Shown here one piece after another: positions 7,340 to 15,948 of a DNA stretch of 64,000 nt. The position numbers were made by a program, and so were the translations under genes. Within the stretch, counting starts at the first letter, position 1. The number at the start of each line of letters is the position of its first letter. Under the pieces are notes generated by a model. That model was not told where the DNA came from. It did not search any database and was given only the letters and a program-made list of their open reading frames with translations. Origin of the DNA: Lachnospiraceae bacterium (lineage in GTDB: Bacteria > Bacillota > Clostridia > Lachnospirales > Lachnospiraceae); contig RYVZ01000001.1 of NCBI GenBank assembly GCA_003979345.1, forward strand, positions 141,469 through 205,468. Reading direction: 5' to 3'.

Positions 7340-9298
7340 TTATTTTGGTACAGACTGCCCAAGCGCCTCTTTCAGCCTCACGGCGATTTCCCGCACCTGT
7401 TCCGTATCGACCTTGCAGATCTTGCGATCATAAGTATAGAATCCGTTTGTCTCATCCTCGACATCGGAAAGCTGTGTATAGACGCAGCCGCATGTGCCGT
7501 CCGCGATCGCCGGGAAGATCATTTTTTCATACATGCCGACGATACGCTTTGTCAGTTCTTCCCGGCTCTGGCACTCTCCATAGCCATAATGTCCGATACG
7601 GCTGTAACGGTGTTCCGACAGCGTGTACGCATACCCCCCGCACTCGGATACGATCAGCGGACGCTCCGTTTTCGGAAGTTTCATTGTCTTAAAATAAATG
7701 TGCCGGCTCTCAAAATCACTCTTCGTCTGCCGAAACCAGCCGGACGTCGAATCATAGAGCCTCGTGTCATCCAGACTGCGCGCAGTCTCATACATACGGT
7801 CACTTTCAAACTGTCCCCATCCCTCATTAAAAATCGTATAAGCAATGATGCACGGATGACTATAAAGCTGTCTGATCGTATCTTTCATATGCTGCTCAAA
7901 GATTTGTTTCCGCCGCGTGCTGCCGCCCCGCTTCCGGTCGTCCGCTTTTACCATGCCGAGCATCGGCAGCGCCGTGTCCCTGACAAATGAATAGTTCCCG
8001 CTGTTGACCATATCCTGCATCACAAGCATTCCATGAACGTCGCAATAATAATAAAAGCATTCCGGCTCCACTTTAATATGCTTGCGCAGCATATTTATGC
8101 CAAGCTCCTTCATACGCAGAATATCCCGCTCATATTCACGTTCCTCACCCGGCAGATAAATGCCCTCCGGATAATACCCCTGATCTAATACCCCGTGCAG
8201 GAAAACAGGTTCACCGTTCAGACAGACCCGCCGTACTCCCTGAATCTCACGAATTTCGACCGTACGCAATGCAAAATAGCTTTCTACCGTATCCTCTCCC
8301 ACACTCACGCTCATCGAATATAAATATGGGAAATCAGGACTCCACAACCGGGGCCTGTATGCGTGTCCGTCCGCGCATGGCGTCCCCGCAAGTTCAATAC
8401 GCATCCCTTTTTGCGCAAGCGTCCGTTCATCCATGCACTCCTGATATACGCGCATCATCCCGTTCGAAAGCGTCACGCGCACAGTCACCGTAACCGGGCG
8501 GTCCGCATCACCGTCATGTGCCGCCGTATCCCCTTTACGATTGCTGTCATGCCCCCCTGCATCCGGCTTTCCGATGCCGGCACATATCGCCGTATCCGGC
8601 TTTCCAATGCCATCATGCACCGCAAGATCCAACTTCAGATCAATTCCCTTTAAGTCAGGTGTGATCTGCACGGAACGGATATAACGGTCCGGCACTGCCT
8701 CCATCCAAACGCCCTGCCAGATTCCGCTGACCGGCGTATACCACATGCCGCCGCGCTTTTTACGCTGTTTTCCGTATGGATAATCGTGGGAAAGCGTATC
8801 GATCGCAATGACGCTGAGTTCATTCTCCTTATCATGTAAAACCGCCTCCGTCGCATCGACTGTCCACGCCAGATAACCGCCTTCATGCTTCGCGAGATAC
8901 TGCCCGTTCACATACACTTCGGCAGTCTGGTCAACCGCACCGAAATGAAGTAGAATGCGCTTTCCTTCAAACTGCTTCGGCAGAACAAACGAACGCCGGT
9001 ATATCAGCTTTGCAGCGACATGACCGCGATACCCTGACAGCACGGACTGCGGCGGGAACGGCACCATGACTGTCTGACCGTTACATTCCCACGCTCCGTT
9101 TAAGCTCACCCAGTCCTGCCGCCTCATCTGCGGTCTCGGATACTCTTTCCAAGCCGCAGCCTTTCCTTTTTTCATTTGTATAGACGCCTGCTCACCCGCA
9201 TCACTCATCAGCGTGTGGTGCCGGTTTCTCATATGCCGGTATCCGCCAAACAGGACTGCCCCCGCCGGAATCAGCCCAAGCCACCATTTTTTCTTCAT
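7340..9298 (-). CDS. Glycoside hydrolase family 2, membrane-anchored
   Basis: A 652-residue GH2-type enzyme (beta-galactosidase/glucuronidase/mannosidase superfamily). It opens with KKKWWLGLIPAGAVLFGG, a likely signal-anchor, so it may act at the outer face of the membrane. Then come the sugar-binding jelly-roll (WVSLNGAWECNG, AEVYVNGQYLAKHEGGYLA in parts), an Ig-like domain, and the TIM barrel with acid/base Glu in YTIFNEGWGQ (about residue 489) and the nucleophile Glu in LIVSECGGYAYT (about 549). The Ig-like domain carries an odd Gly/Asp-rich repeat insert (about 8500-8640). The start at 9298 has GGGAGG; a GTG at 9301 is possible. It leads the GH2-AraC-GH5 cluster. Confidence 0.85.
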   Translation of the reverse strand: MKKKWWLGLIPAGAVLFGGYRHMRNRHHTLMSDAGEQASIQMKKGKAAAWKEYPRPQMRRQDWVSLNGAWECNGQTVMVPFPPQSVLSGYRGHVAAKLIYRRSFVLPKQFEGKRILLHFGAVDQTAEVYVNGQYLAKHEGGYLAWTVDATEAVLHDKENELSVIAIDTLSHDYPYGKQRKKRGGMWYTPVSGIWQGVWMEAVPDRYIRSVQITPDLKGIDLKLDLAVHDGIGKPDTAICAGIGKPDAGGHDSNRKGDTAAHDGDADRPVTVTVRVTLSNGMMRVYQECMDERTLAQKGMRIELAGTPCADGHAYRPRLWSPDFPYLYSMSVSVGEDTVESYFALRTVEIREIQGVRRVCLNGEPVFLHGVLDQGYYPEGIYLPGEEREYERDILRMKELGINMLRKHIKVEPECFYYYCDVHGMLVMQDMVNSGNYSFVRDTALPMLGMVKADDRKRGGSTRRKQIFEQHMKDTIRQLYSHPCIIAYTIFNEGWGQFESDRMYETARSLDDTRLYDSTSGWFRQTKSDFESRHIYFKTMKLPKTERPLIVSECGGYAYTLSEHRYSRIGHYGYGECQSREELTKRIVGMYEKMIFPAIADGTCGCVYTQLSDVEDETNGFYTYDRKICKVDTEQVREIAVRLKEALGQSVPK

Positions 9299-9379
9299 CA
9301 CAGACCTCCCGCTGCCGAATATTTCTGTCTTACGCAACGATAAACATTTTTATCATAACACATTTATGACCATGATGCA

Positions 9380-9420
9380 AAAAGGTGTCACAGGATTTTC
9401 CGTTCCCGTGACACCAAAAA
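9380..9420 (-). terminator. Rho-independent terminator
   Basis: Arms GGTGTCAC / GTGACACC with A/T tracts on both sides; on the minus strand the stem is followed by TTTTT. It ends the transcript of the 9437-10078 gene ahead of the GH2 gene. Confidence 0.85.
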
Positions 9421-9436
9421 ATGTTTTATATGACTG

Positions 9437-10078
9437 TTAAACTGCCGGTACCGACTCAGCGGCATCGCCTGCATGTTCCCTGCCGCGCGCATCTTCCTCA
9501 TCCTCCGCTGTCTTAACCCGTTCGTCGGGATCATCCATATCCAGCAAAATACGCTCCAGCTGTTCCTCGATCGTCAGCGTATCATCGTCCTTTCGGATCA
9601 CGCCTTTCTCTGCATAGCGGTTATCCATAAAATCTGCCTGTGCCACGCCCTTCTGCGCTTCCTCTTTTAAGCGTTCTCCCCGCCTTGCCCGCTGCTGTTC
9701 CCGCGCTTCCTCCTGAGCGGCGTCGATCCGCTCGATCATCCTGTCCCATTCCTCGATTGTAAAGGACTGTGCGCCGATCTGAAAGCTTGGAGAGGTCTCG
9801 CCTTTTCGAACCTTCTCATTCAGCTTGTCGATAATATCCTGCATTTTCTCCCGAAGCGAACGCGTATCCACTTCCATTGCGGCTGCCTCCGCCTGCGGGT
9901 CTCCCATAGCGTCTGCGCGTTTTCCTCCTGCCGCCTGCGCCAATGAGTCCGAAAATCCTGCGCCGCCTGCCGTCCCATCCGTCCGCCCGGGATCTGTCCC
10001 TGCTTTGTCCGCCGTTCTTTTTTTACCCGCCCATATCCCGCGGTATTGTATCCGATCCTGCATCGCATCAAGCATCAT
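9437..10078 (-). CDS. Hypothetical charged protein
   Basis: Not recognised. The protein (213 residues from 10078) is very polar and largely helical: a short amphipathic N terminus (MLDAMQDRIQYRG), a Gly/Ala-rich low-complexity stretch (about 25-70), then a helical middle with SFTIEEWDRMIERIDAAQEEAREQQ and a C-terminal segment DTLTIEEQLERILLDMDDPDERV. No membrane segment, signal peptide or Cys is seen. The start is uncertain: an AGGAGG at 10091-10096 precedes four ATGs (10090, 10087, 10078, 10075), and a GTG at 10120 opens the frame. It is followed by its own terminator, and the LytTR gene lies 84 bases upstream on the same strand, so the two may be co-transcribed. Confidence 0.6.
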   Translation of the reverse strand: MMLDAMQDRIQYRGIWAGKKRTADKAGTDPGRTDGTAGGAGFSDSLAQAAGGKRADAMGDPQAEAAAMEVDTRSLREKMQDIIDKLNEKVRKGETSPSFQIGAQSFTIEEWDRMIERIDAAQEEAREQQRARRGERLKEEAQKGVAQADFMDNRYAEKGVIRKDDDTLTIEEQLERILLDMDDPDERVKTAEDEEDARGREHAGDAAESVPAV

Positions 10079-10161
10079 TCTGATCATCATCCTCCTAAGA
10101 CTTTCGTCAAACTGCCGCACCCCGCATGCATCCTGACTCTCCGTTCTAAAAACCTGCTATA

Positions 10162-10533
10162 CTATACTTTTTCCGTATCCTGCATCAAAAATTGTTCATA
10201 CTGCTTTTTAACCTGAGGATACCTCGGTTTCGGGACGGATATCTGTTCTCCGGTTTTCAGGTAACAGACATAACTGCTGATCCGCCGTATATAACGCATA
10301 TTGACCAAAAAACTCCGATGCACCCTGACAAAATCAAGTCCTTCCAGTTGACCCTCAATTTCATCAAGCTTCCGGTAAATGCTGTATATCCGGTCCGTCA
10401 TATGAAACAGATTCCTGTGGCGGTCGGTTTCCACATAAATCAGCGACTGCGCCGTGACGACTGCACTCCCCTCGACAAAAGGGAACTTCCGTGTCTGTGC
10501 CGCGTTCTCATTATCCATTTTACCGACAGCCAT
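10162..10533 (-). CDS. LytTR-domain DNA-binding regulator
   Basis: A 123-residue protein that is essentially one LytTR DNA-binding domain: VTAQSLIYVETDRHRNLFHM, YRKLDEIEGQLEGLDFVRVHRSFLVNMRYI, SYVCYLKTGEQISVPKPRYPQVKKQY. The FVRVHRSFLVN core is diagnostic. There is no receiver domain, so it would have to be controlled by level, by partner or by a membrane protein rather than by phosphorylation. The partner is unclear; the neighbouring charged protein at 9437-10078 is a candidate. Start is ATG 10533; an internal Met (10518) is also possible. Confidence 0.85.
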   Translation of the reverse strand: MAVGKMDNENAAQTRKFPFVEGSAVVTAQSLIYVETDRHRNLFHMTDRIYSIYRKLDEIEGQLEGLDFVRVHRSFLVNMRYIRRISSYVCYLKTGEQISVPKPRYPQVKKQYEQFLMQDTEKV

Positions 10534-10842
10534 CTTTCTTGTCCCCTTCCCTAACGTATCTCTAACGTATCTGATTCTTATCAGTTATATCGGCTGTTTA
10601 AGCCCGTTTCTGTAACGATGTAGCACAAAAAGACCATTTCCTGCATTAAAGTACCAATGTCTGTTTCAAGACACCCATCCGCAGCCAGCCGCATCATGTT
10701 CCGGTTCTTTGCCTTTTTCATTTTTATGACTTTCCGTTCGCTTTCGGATTTCTCTTCCCTCTTAATCCGTTTTCCCCGTCATCCTTCCCCTCCCACGCTA
10801 CTCATTTATCATAAATATTTTAATGATAAACGTTAATTTTGA
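10534..10842. other. Intergenic region with an inverted repeat
   Basis: No gene is seen in these 300 bases between divergent transcripts. The last part holds an inverted repeat, TTTATCAT / ATGATAAA separated by 10 AT-rich bases (about 10805-10830). It lies directly upstream of the -35 box of the DUF2975 operon and could be an operator for the XRE regulator encoded there. Confidence 0.45.
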
Positions 10843-10871
10843 TTGACAACGGCAGATTCGCATGATATGAT
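10843..10871 (+). promoter_or_regulatory. Sigma-A promoter of the DUF2975-XRE operon
   Basis: A perfect TTGACA (10843-10848), a 17-base spacer and TATGAT (10866-10871). It leaves a 5' leader of about 120 bases before the first gene, in which no clear hairpin was recognised. Confidence 0.8.
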
Positions 10872-10997
10872 TCCGGATATGGAGTCCCAGATCACAATTC
10901 GGGGCTTTCAGTATCAGTAAATGAAAACACTGACACAGACTGTCCGATCATAACGAAACATGATCTGTCAAGACAGGGTGTCAGGGAAAGGAAAACT

Positions 10998-11540
10998 ATG
11001 TCTCCATACCAGCTAAAAATCAAAAGCACAAGCCGCTTTATCGCAGTTCTTCTCAAAATCGGAATTGTTGTTTTGACTGTGACCGCACTATTAGCGCTTA
11101 TGGCGATCGGTATTTTACTTTTTTCTTCCGAACATACCAAATCTTCGTTTCTTGCCGCATTCCGCGTTACCGCAAACAACGGATCCATATTAGAAATTGC
11201 GCCACAGTCACTGCTCATCATGTTTCTGTTCATGCTTCTTGACACATTGCTGATCCTGCTTGCCGTATTGATCGTTCATGGTATTTTTCAAGATCTGCAA
11301 AGCGGATACACTCCATTTATTCATAAGAACACGGTACGGATCAAGTTTATTGCAAGTATTACGATCATCATAAGCCTGATCGGAAGCTATAGCGACGCGT
11401 TGGTAGATTATTATACCATTGGTGAACTATCATGGCACATCAACGCCGTCGGTCTGATCAGCGGTCTGGTCATTTATTGTATTTCTTTCATCTTTGGTTA
11501 TGGCTGCGATCTGCAGCAGGCGTCAGATGAAACTTTGTGA
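10998..11540 (+). CDS. DUF2975 membrane protein
   Basis: A 180-residue protein with four hydrophobic segments (IGIVVLTVTALLALMAIGILLF; LLIMFLFMLLDTLLILLAVLIVH; IKFIASITIIISLIGSY; INAVGLISGLVIYCISFIFGYG). The spacing, the GIFQDLQSGYTPF loop between segments two and three and the C-terminal GYGCDLQQ match DUF2975 proteins. In Firmicutes these are usually encoded just before a small YozG-type XRE regulator, as is the case here with nine bases between the genes. The molecular role of the family is not known; a sensor that controls the DNA-binding partner is a common guess. Confidence 0.85.
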   Translation: MSPYQLKIKSTSRFIAVLLKIGIVVLTVTALLALMAIGILLFSSEHTKSSFLAAFRVTANNGSILEIAPQSLLIMFLFMLLDTLLILLAVLIVHGIFQDLQSGYTPFIHKNTVRIKFIASITIIISLIGSYSDALVDYYTIGELSWHINAVGLISGLVIYCISFIFGYGCDLQQASDETL

Positions 11541-11549
11541 GGTGACAGA

Positions 11550-11765
11550 ATGCCTATTATTATGCGGTTAGACAGAGTAATGGCGGACAGGAAAATGTCG
11601 CTGAAAGAATTATCAGAAAAAGTGGGCGTTGCGAATGTGAACCTATCTAAAATGAAAACCGGAAAGATCAGTGCCGTCCGCTTTTCCACTTTGGAAGCAA
11701 TCTGCGAAGCGCTTAACTGCCAGCCCGGCGATATCCTGGAATACCAAAAGGAAAACCCGCCGTAG
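11550..11765 (+). CDS. Small XRE/Cro-type regulator (YozG-like)
   Basis: A 71-residue protein consisting of a single helix-turn-helix: MRLDRVMADRKMSLKELSEKV, VANVNLSKMKTGKISAVRF, STLEAICEALNCQPGDILEY. It is the Cro/C1-type family member usually paired with DUF2975 membrane proteins. GAGGTGACAG gives the ribosome site. It may bind the inverted repeat near 10805-10830 and regulate its own operon (inference). Confidence 0.9.
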   Translation: MPIIMRLDRVMADRKMSLKELSEKVGVANVNLSKMKTGKISAVRFSTLEAICEALNCQPGDILEYQKENPP

Positions 11766-11829
11766 CGCCCTTCACCTGAATGATATCTGCTAAGATGAAC
11801 GATTAAAAATCATGGGAGGAATTACGGAA

Positions 11830-12141
11830 ATGAAAATCTTAGGAATGGTCCTGACAGTTTTGTATGCCTGCGTCATGATTCTGGCAGTATGCAAAGGACG
11901 CAGAAAAAACATTGCATCTGCTTTTATTTTGTGCGGAAGTTTATTGATCCTGGCATACGGTTCCTTGAATGTATTTATGAGCCGTCATGCTGCTGTTCTT
12001 TTAATCGTCGGTATTACAGGAATGGCAGCGATCTCTATTGGTGCGCTCATCAACGGAATGCGTCAAAACCATATACATATTTCACATCATATCATCCGTC
12101 TGGTCATAGAGAGTATCATCATCGCGCTTTGCGCATTTTGA
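11830..12141 (+). CDS. Small integral membrane protein
   Basis: Not recognised as a named family. The 103-residue protein has three hydrophobic stretches: MKILGMVLTVLYACVMILAVC, ASAFILCGSLLILAYGSL, AAVLLIVGITGMAAISIGALI, plus a short C-terminal one (LVIESIIIALCAF). The chosen ATG at 11830 has GGGAGG ten bases upstream; the upstream ATG at 11812 overlaps that site. It lies 64 bases after the XRE gene and may be the third gene of that operon; the terminator at 12209-12245 would end it. Confidence 0.7.
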   Translation: MKILGMVLTVLYACVMILAVCKGRRKNIASAFILCGSLLILAYGSLNVFMSRHAAVLLIVGITGMAAISIGALINGMRQNHIHISHHIIRLVIESIIIALCAF

Positions 12142-12208
12142 GGCAGAATTGAAGCATCTTAAAACACTTCAAAACGCCACTCCGTCTATGAGCTGATCGA
12201 CCCCTGCC

Positions 12209-12245
12209 CAAAAAGCGCGAGTGCATGATTGCCCCCGCGCTTTTG
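12209..12245. terminator. Bidirectional terminator
   Basis: Arms AAAAGCGCG / CGCGCTTTT around a 16-base loop, with A and T tracts outside. It lies between the convergent membrane-protein and chemotaxis-receptor genes. Confidence 0.8.
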
Positions 12246-12285
12246 CTGCCCCGCCATTTTGTCTGCTAAATACCAGTTTCTATTT

Positions 12286-14415
12286 TTACTCAACCCGCAA
12301 GTGGCTGATCGCCTCATCAAGCTGCTCGGCACCCGTCTGCAACAGCTGCACTGTCTTTTGAAGTTCCTCCACCGCATCTTTCTGACGTCTTGCATTGCCC
12401 TCCACCTGTTGTGAATTAGCGCTTGTCTGCTCGGATACGGCCGAAATATTCATGACCACATTGACTGCTTCTTTTTTCGTATTCTCGATCAGCTCCATAC
12501 CTTCGGTAATTTTAGAGAGATTACCAACCATCATGCCGACGCGCTCATTCACATTATGAAACGCATCCAGTGTATGATTCAGGGAATCATTCTGTGAAGC
12601 CACAATTTCATTCGCTTTGTTCACACTCTCCACCGTGTCGCCGGTCTGCCTCTGAATGCCTTCTACAATCTCCCCGATCTGCTTTGCCGCCTCTAAAGAT
12701 TGATCGGCAAGCTTGCGGATCTCTTCTGCAACAACGGAGAATCCTCTCCCTGCATCACCCGCACGAGCCGCCTCAATGGAAGCGTTCAGCGAAAGCAGAT
12801 TCGTCTGGGACGCGATATCATTGATGATGTTCGCAAAATCGCCAATCGACCTTGTCTGCTCGCTCAGCGACATAATATCCTTATGGATCGCACCTGTAAT
12901 ATCCTCAGTCGCTTTGGATTTCAAGCTTAACTCATCAATGACTTTCATCCCATCGGTGATCGTACGATTTGCATCTTCAGAAACGCGGGTGATCTCATCC
13001 GTATACTCATATACCGTACGGATCTGATCTGATAATCTGTGAATATGTTCCACACAGTTCTGTGAATCCTGTGCCTGTTCCGTCACACCATGCTCAATCT
13101 CACCGATCGCTATGGAAATCTCATCGCTTGATGAGATGAGCCGGTCCGTATTATCACCTACCAGCCCCGACGCATCGGTCACCGTCTCCATCACATTCTT
13201 CACGCCTGCGATCAGTCTTCTGATGCTCGCGATCATTTCCTCAATGCTTAACGCGATCTGCCCAAACTCATCTTTGCGATTTGCGCGCAGACTAACCGTA
13301 AAATCTCCCTGCGCGGCACGCCCAAGCGGTTCTGTGATATTTGCCACGCCGGTACTCAATGTCCTGGATAACAGGAAGCACATCACGACTGCCGCTGCAA
13401 GCGCCACGATCACGATCACAAACGTAACAAGCTGAATCGTCTTCACGGCTCCTAAAAAATTGCTTGTCGGTGTCAGTGTTGCAAGCATCGCGCCTGTTTC
13501 GCCAATGCGTGAATAGGCAAACACATACTGCCTTCCACGCCATCTTACCTCACTGTATCCCTCCGGAGCTTCCGCATTCATTGCATTCCGATACACGCCA
13601 AGCTCACTGAATACCGGCGGTTCTGCAGAAGATACCGCTTTTCCGTTATCCGTACCGCAGTAAACTGTCTCATTTCCGTCAGGCGCAATAAACGCCGTGT
13701 AGCTTCCCACGCCATTATCCAGTTCGGACAGTGCATCGTAAACTACGCTTCTGTCAATATCCACGATCAGAACAAGATTCCCCCGGATGTTGATCTTACG
13801 CCACAGACTAATCGCATAATCTGAACTGTCAAATGTCTCCAGTTTCTCTAATACACGCGCCTCCAGCGTCGGATGCGCTCCCATATAGCCATAGTTCCCC
13901 GAAGCCTCCGCGATCGCCGCGCCATCCGCTGCCTCCGCAAACGTTGTATAAAAATCAATGCTGATATCCGCAGGCGTCGTCGTCAAACCGGTCGCATGGT
14001 CACTGATCAGATACGCATGATAAATAAAATCCGATATTGTCTGTAAGCTTTGTATACGGGACTGTACGATCCCTTTCGCTTCCCTCTGTTCCTCGGTCAG
14101 CGCATTTAGGTCAAGATTCGGGTTCAGGTAATAGGCCACCGTTTCATCTAATGTCATCAGTTCGAGCATCCGGTCCTCTACCTGTTGTAAACCGAGCTCC
14201 AGATAACTTCCCTTTGCCGAAATCGTATCAACAAGCGAAGTCTTTACCTCATTTGTGACTGTACGCTTCGCCACCAGATAAGATACCCCGCCCAATATCC
14301 CGATCATAACGATCAGTACAAGGAACGCCGCGATCATCTTTGTGATAATACTGTGAAAAGACAGTTTCTTTATAGTGCGCCCCATCCCTGATGCTTTTTG
14401 CTTTCTCTTTACCAT
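12286..14415 (-). CDS. Methyl-accepting chemotaxis protein
   Basis: A 709-residue receptor. An N-terminal membrane helix (MIAAFLVLIVMIGILGGVSYLVA), an extracellular dCache-like sensor of about 270 residues, a second helix (LVTFVIVIVALAAAVVMCFLL near residue 335), a HAMP domain (SIEEMIASIRRLI) and the signalling hairpin with the conserved tip DIASQTNLLSLNASIEAARAG and GFSVVAEEIRKLADQS. The ligand is unknown. Few other motility genes are in the window apart from the FliD-like protein at 25.5 kb. The start is a GGGGG-preceded ATG. A 32-base motif shared with the hflX upstream region lies about 150 bases before it. Confidence 0.93.
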   Translation of the reverse strand: MVKRKQKASGMGRTIKKLSFHSIITKMIAAFLVLIVMIGILGGVSYLVAKRTVTNEVKTSLVDTISAKGSYLELGLQQVEDRMLELMTLDETVAYYLNPNLDLNALTEEQREAKGIVQSRIQSLQTISDFIYHAYLISDHATGLTTTPADISIDFYTTFAEAADGAAIAEASGNYGYMGAHPTLEARVLEKLETFDSSDYAISLWRKINIRGNLVLIVDIDRSVVYDALSELDNGVGSYTAFIAPDGNETVYCGTDNGKAVSSAEPPVFSELGVYRNAMNAEAPEGYSEVRWRGRQYVFAYSRIGETGAMLATLTPTSNFLGAVKTIQLVTFVIVIVALAAAVVMCFLLSRTLSTGVANITEPLGRAAQGDFTVSLRANRKDEFGQIALSIEEMIASIRRLIAGVKNVMETVTDASGLVGDNTDRLISSSDEISIAIGEIEHGVTEQAQDSQNCVEHIHRLSDQIRTVYEYTDEITRVSEDANRTITDGMKVIDELSLKSKATEDITGAIHKDIMSLSEQTRSIGDFANIINDIASQTNLLSLNASIEAARAGDAGRGFSVVAEEIRKLADQSLEAAKQIGEIVEGIQRQTGDTVESVNKANEIVASQNDSLNHTLDAFHNVNERVGMMVGNLSKITEGMELIENTKKEAVNVVMNISAVSEQTSANSQQVEGNARRQKDAVEELQKTVQLLQTGAEQLDEAISHLRVE

Positions 14416-14565
14416 ATGTACCCCCTTGCCCGAAACTCCCGGTTGCTCCCATTATAATCTCTTTCCTGAAAGAAAGAAAGCACTTTCGGCTTTTTTCGTA
14501 TTCCGCCCGTCATCCCCTCTCCTGATATACCAAATTCTCCTGACCTTTTATATATTTCATGTTAA

Positions 14566-14597
14566 CAATTGCGAAACGCCCTTTGACAACGTATATC
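14566..14597. repeat. Dispersed 32-base motif, copy 1
   Basis: Begins CAATTGCGAAAC and ends AACGTATATC. It matches 26 of 32 bases of the segment 41781-41812 in the same orientation. Both copies lie upstream of minus-strand genes (chemotaxis receptor and hflX). Confidence 0.5.
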
Positions 14598-14615
14598 AAA
14601 AAAACGATGATATCG

Positions 14616-15650
14616 TCAGCGCTTCTGTTTCTGCCCGGTCTGCCAGCATCGAAAAAGGCAGAGCCACTGGATATACAGCGTCACGCCGTCTTCATGGGCA
14701 TGCGGCAGTCCCGCACGTTTTAATGCCGCCTGTGCCTGCCTGTTCGTAAGAAGTCCGCCTTTTCCGCAGACGCCCCGCTTCCTGCCCTCTTTTACAAACC
14801 GGCAAAAAGCCTGATACTCGTCCGGGTTCAGTTCAGGTTCTTTTTTCAGCGAAAAATGAACGAGAACAGAATCCACCGACGGCATGGGATGAAAATCATC
14901 CCTGCGGAAAAAATAGCGGATTTCCGAATCCCAGTAAACTTTCATCTGTAAGGACTTTTCTGTTTCCTGCGGCACACCCATAAACCGTTTCGCGGCTCCT
15001 TTTTCCATGATTAGCCATATATGCCTCGGAGGATTGACTTGTCCGGTTAATTTCTCAACTATCTGCGTGGTAATACAGTAAGGGATATTGGCAAATACCA
15101 GATAGTCCCCCTGGGCAGGCAGTTTATACTGCAAAAAATCTCCACAGATAAGCTGAAGATTTTTACATTTTTGCAGACGCTCCCGGGCTGTGTCGCACAG
15201 CTCTGGGTCTATTTCGATAGAATGCACATAACCTGCTTGTCTGCATAATGTTTCGGTCAAATGTCCTTTTCCGGTTCCGATCTCAAAGACGGTATCTCCC
15301 TTTCCGATCCCGCTCAAACGGATAATCCTGTGGATAAGGCTTCCCTTTGTAATAAAATTCTGGGAGGCCGATATCTGCGCAGCAATATCCCGCTTACCTT
15401 TCACGCCATGCCTATTTATATCTCTGTTGCCCCGTTTATCCGTATTCCTGCTGCCCTGTTTCCTTGCATTTTTTCCGCCTTGTTTCCCTTTATTTCTGCT
15501 GTCCTGCTTAACCGTATTTCTGTTGTCCTGTTTCCCTGTACTTCTGCTGCCCTGTTTACCCGTATTTCCGCTGCCTTTCGCACCACTCAACCGTTGTATA
15601 TTTCTGCATGTCTGATTTTTTCCAGACGCATATCCCTGCTTTTTTTGCAT
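14616..15650 (-). CDS. Erm-type 23S rRNA adenine dimethylase with basic repeat N terminus
   Basis: A 344-residue SAM-dependent methylase of the Erm/KsgA family. From residue 93 it follows Erm proteins: ISASQNFITKGSLIHRII, VFEIGTGKGHLTETL (motif I), ANIPYCITTQIVEKL (motif IV, NIPY as in Erm), FHPMPSVDSVLVHFSLKK. Known Erm enzymes methylate A2058 and confer macrolide-lincosamide-streptogramin B resistance; that activity is inferred. The first 90 residues are unusual: repeats of a KQGSRNT-like unit, rich in Lys, Arg, Gln, Asn. The start at 15650 has AAGGAG eight bases upstream; a longer frame (15743) lacks a good site. The upstream 400 bases carry a leader peptide and two terminator hairpins, so expression is probably controlled by ribosome-mediated attenuation. 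Confidence 0.88.
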   Translation of the reverse strand: MQKKQGYASGKNQTCRNIQRLSGAKGSGNTGKQGSRSTGKQDNRNTVKQDSRNKGKQGGKNARKQGSRNTDKRGNRDINRHGVKGKRDIAAQISASQNFITKGSLIHRIIRLSGIGKGDTVFEIGTGKGHLTETLCRQAGYVHSIEIDPELCDTARERLQKCKNLQLICGDFLQYKLPAQGDYLVFANIPYCITTQIVEKLTGQVNPPRHIWLIMEKGAAKRFMGVPQETEKSLQMKVYWDSEIRYFFRRDDFHPMPSVDSVLVHFSLKKEPELNPDEYQAFCRFVKEGRKRGVCGKGGLLTNRQAQAALKRAGLPHAHEDGVTLYIQWLCLFRCWQTGQKQKR

Positions 15651-15721
15651 CGCTGCTCTCCTTTCTGCACTGTCCCGGCAGTTTATAGGACAAACCGCCC
15701 GTTTTTCTACAAAAAGGCAAT

Positions 15722-15760
15722 AAAAAAGCAGAGAACTTCCCAAAATGAAATTTCTCTGCT
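15722..15760 (-). terminator. Second attenuator-type terminator upstream of erm
   Basis: On the minus strand AGCAGAGAA and TTCTCTGCT form a 9-base stem followed by TTTTTT, 72 bases before the erm start codon. It lies inside a possible second leader frame (15822 downward). A transcript must pass it to reach erm. Confidence 0.8.
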
Positions 15761-15807
15761 AACCATGCACACGATACCGCCATAAAAACGAATCCGGAAA
15801 CGGTCGC

Positions 15808-15831
15808 TTTCACGATCATCAAATCGTGAAA
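15808..15831 (-). promoter_or_regulatory. Hairpin in the erm leader
   Basis: A 9-base perfect stem TTTCACGAT / ATCGTGAAA with a 6-base loop and no T tract. It lies between the two terminator hairpins and may be an antiterminator or anti-antiterminator element. A further pair, GGCATAA / TTATGCC (about 15844-15883), surrounds the stretch just upstream. Confidence 0.55.
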
Positions 15832-15921
15832 CGACAGCTTTTATGGCATAAGCAAAAATGACCGCACAAAACCCTCGTTATGCCGTCTTCTGGCAAACCT
15901 ACCTGATTTCTATCTGCACGC

Positions 15922-15944
15922 AAAAAAATCCCATTCCACGGGAT
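15922..15944 (-). terminator. First attenuator hairpin after the leader peptide
   Basis: On the minus strand ATCCC-GTGGAAT-GGGAT is followed by seven T residues, five bases after the leader-peptide stop codon. The position immediately after a small translated frame is typical of transcription attenuators. Confidence 0.75.
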
Positions 15945-15948
15945 ACCG

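Noticed and set aside
15556..15822. 88-residue minus-strand frame overlapping the erm start
   Set aside because: It could be a second leader, but it has no clear ribosome site and runs into erm in another frame; only the hairpins are kept as features.
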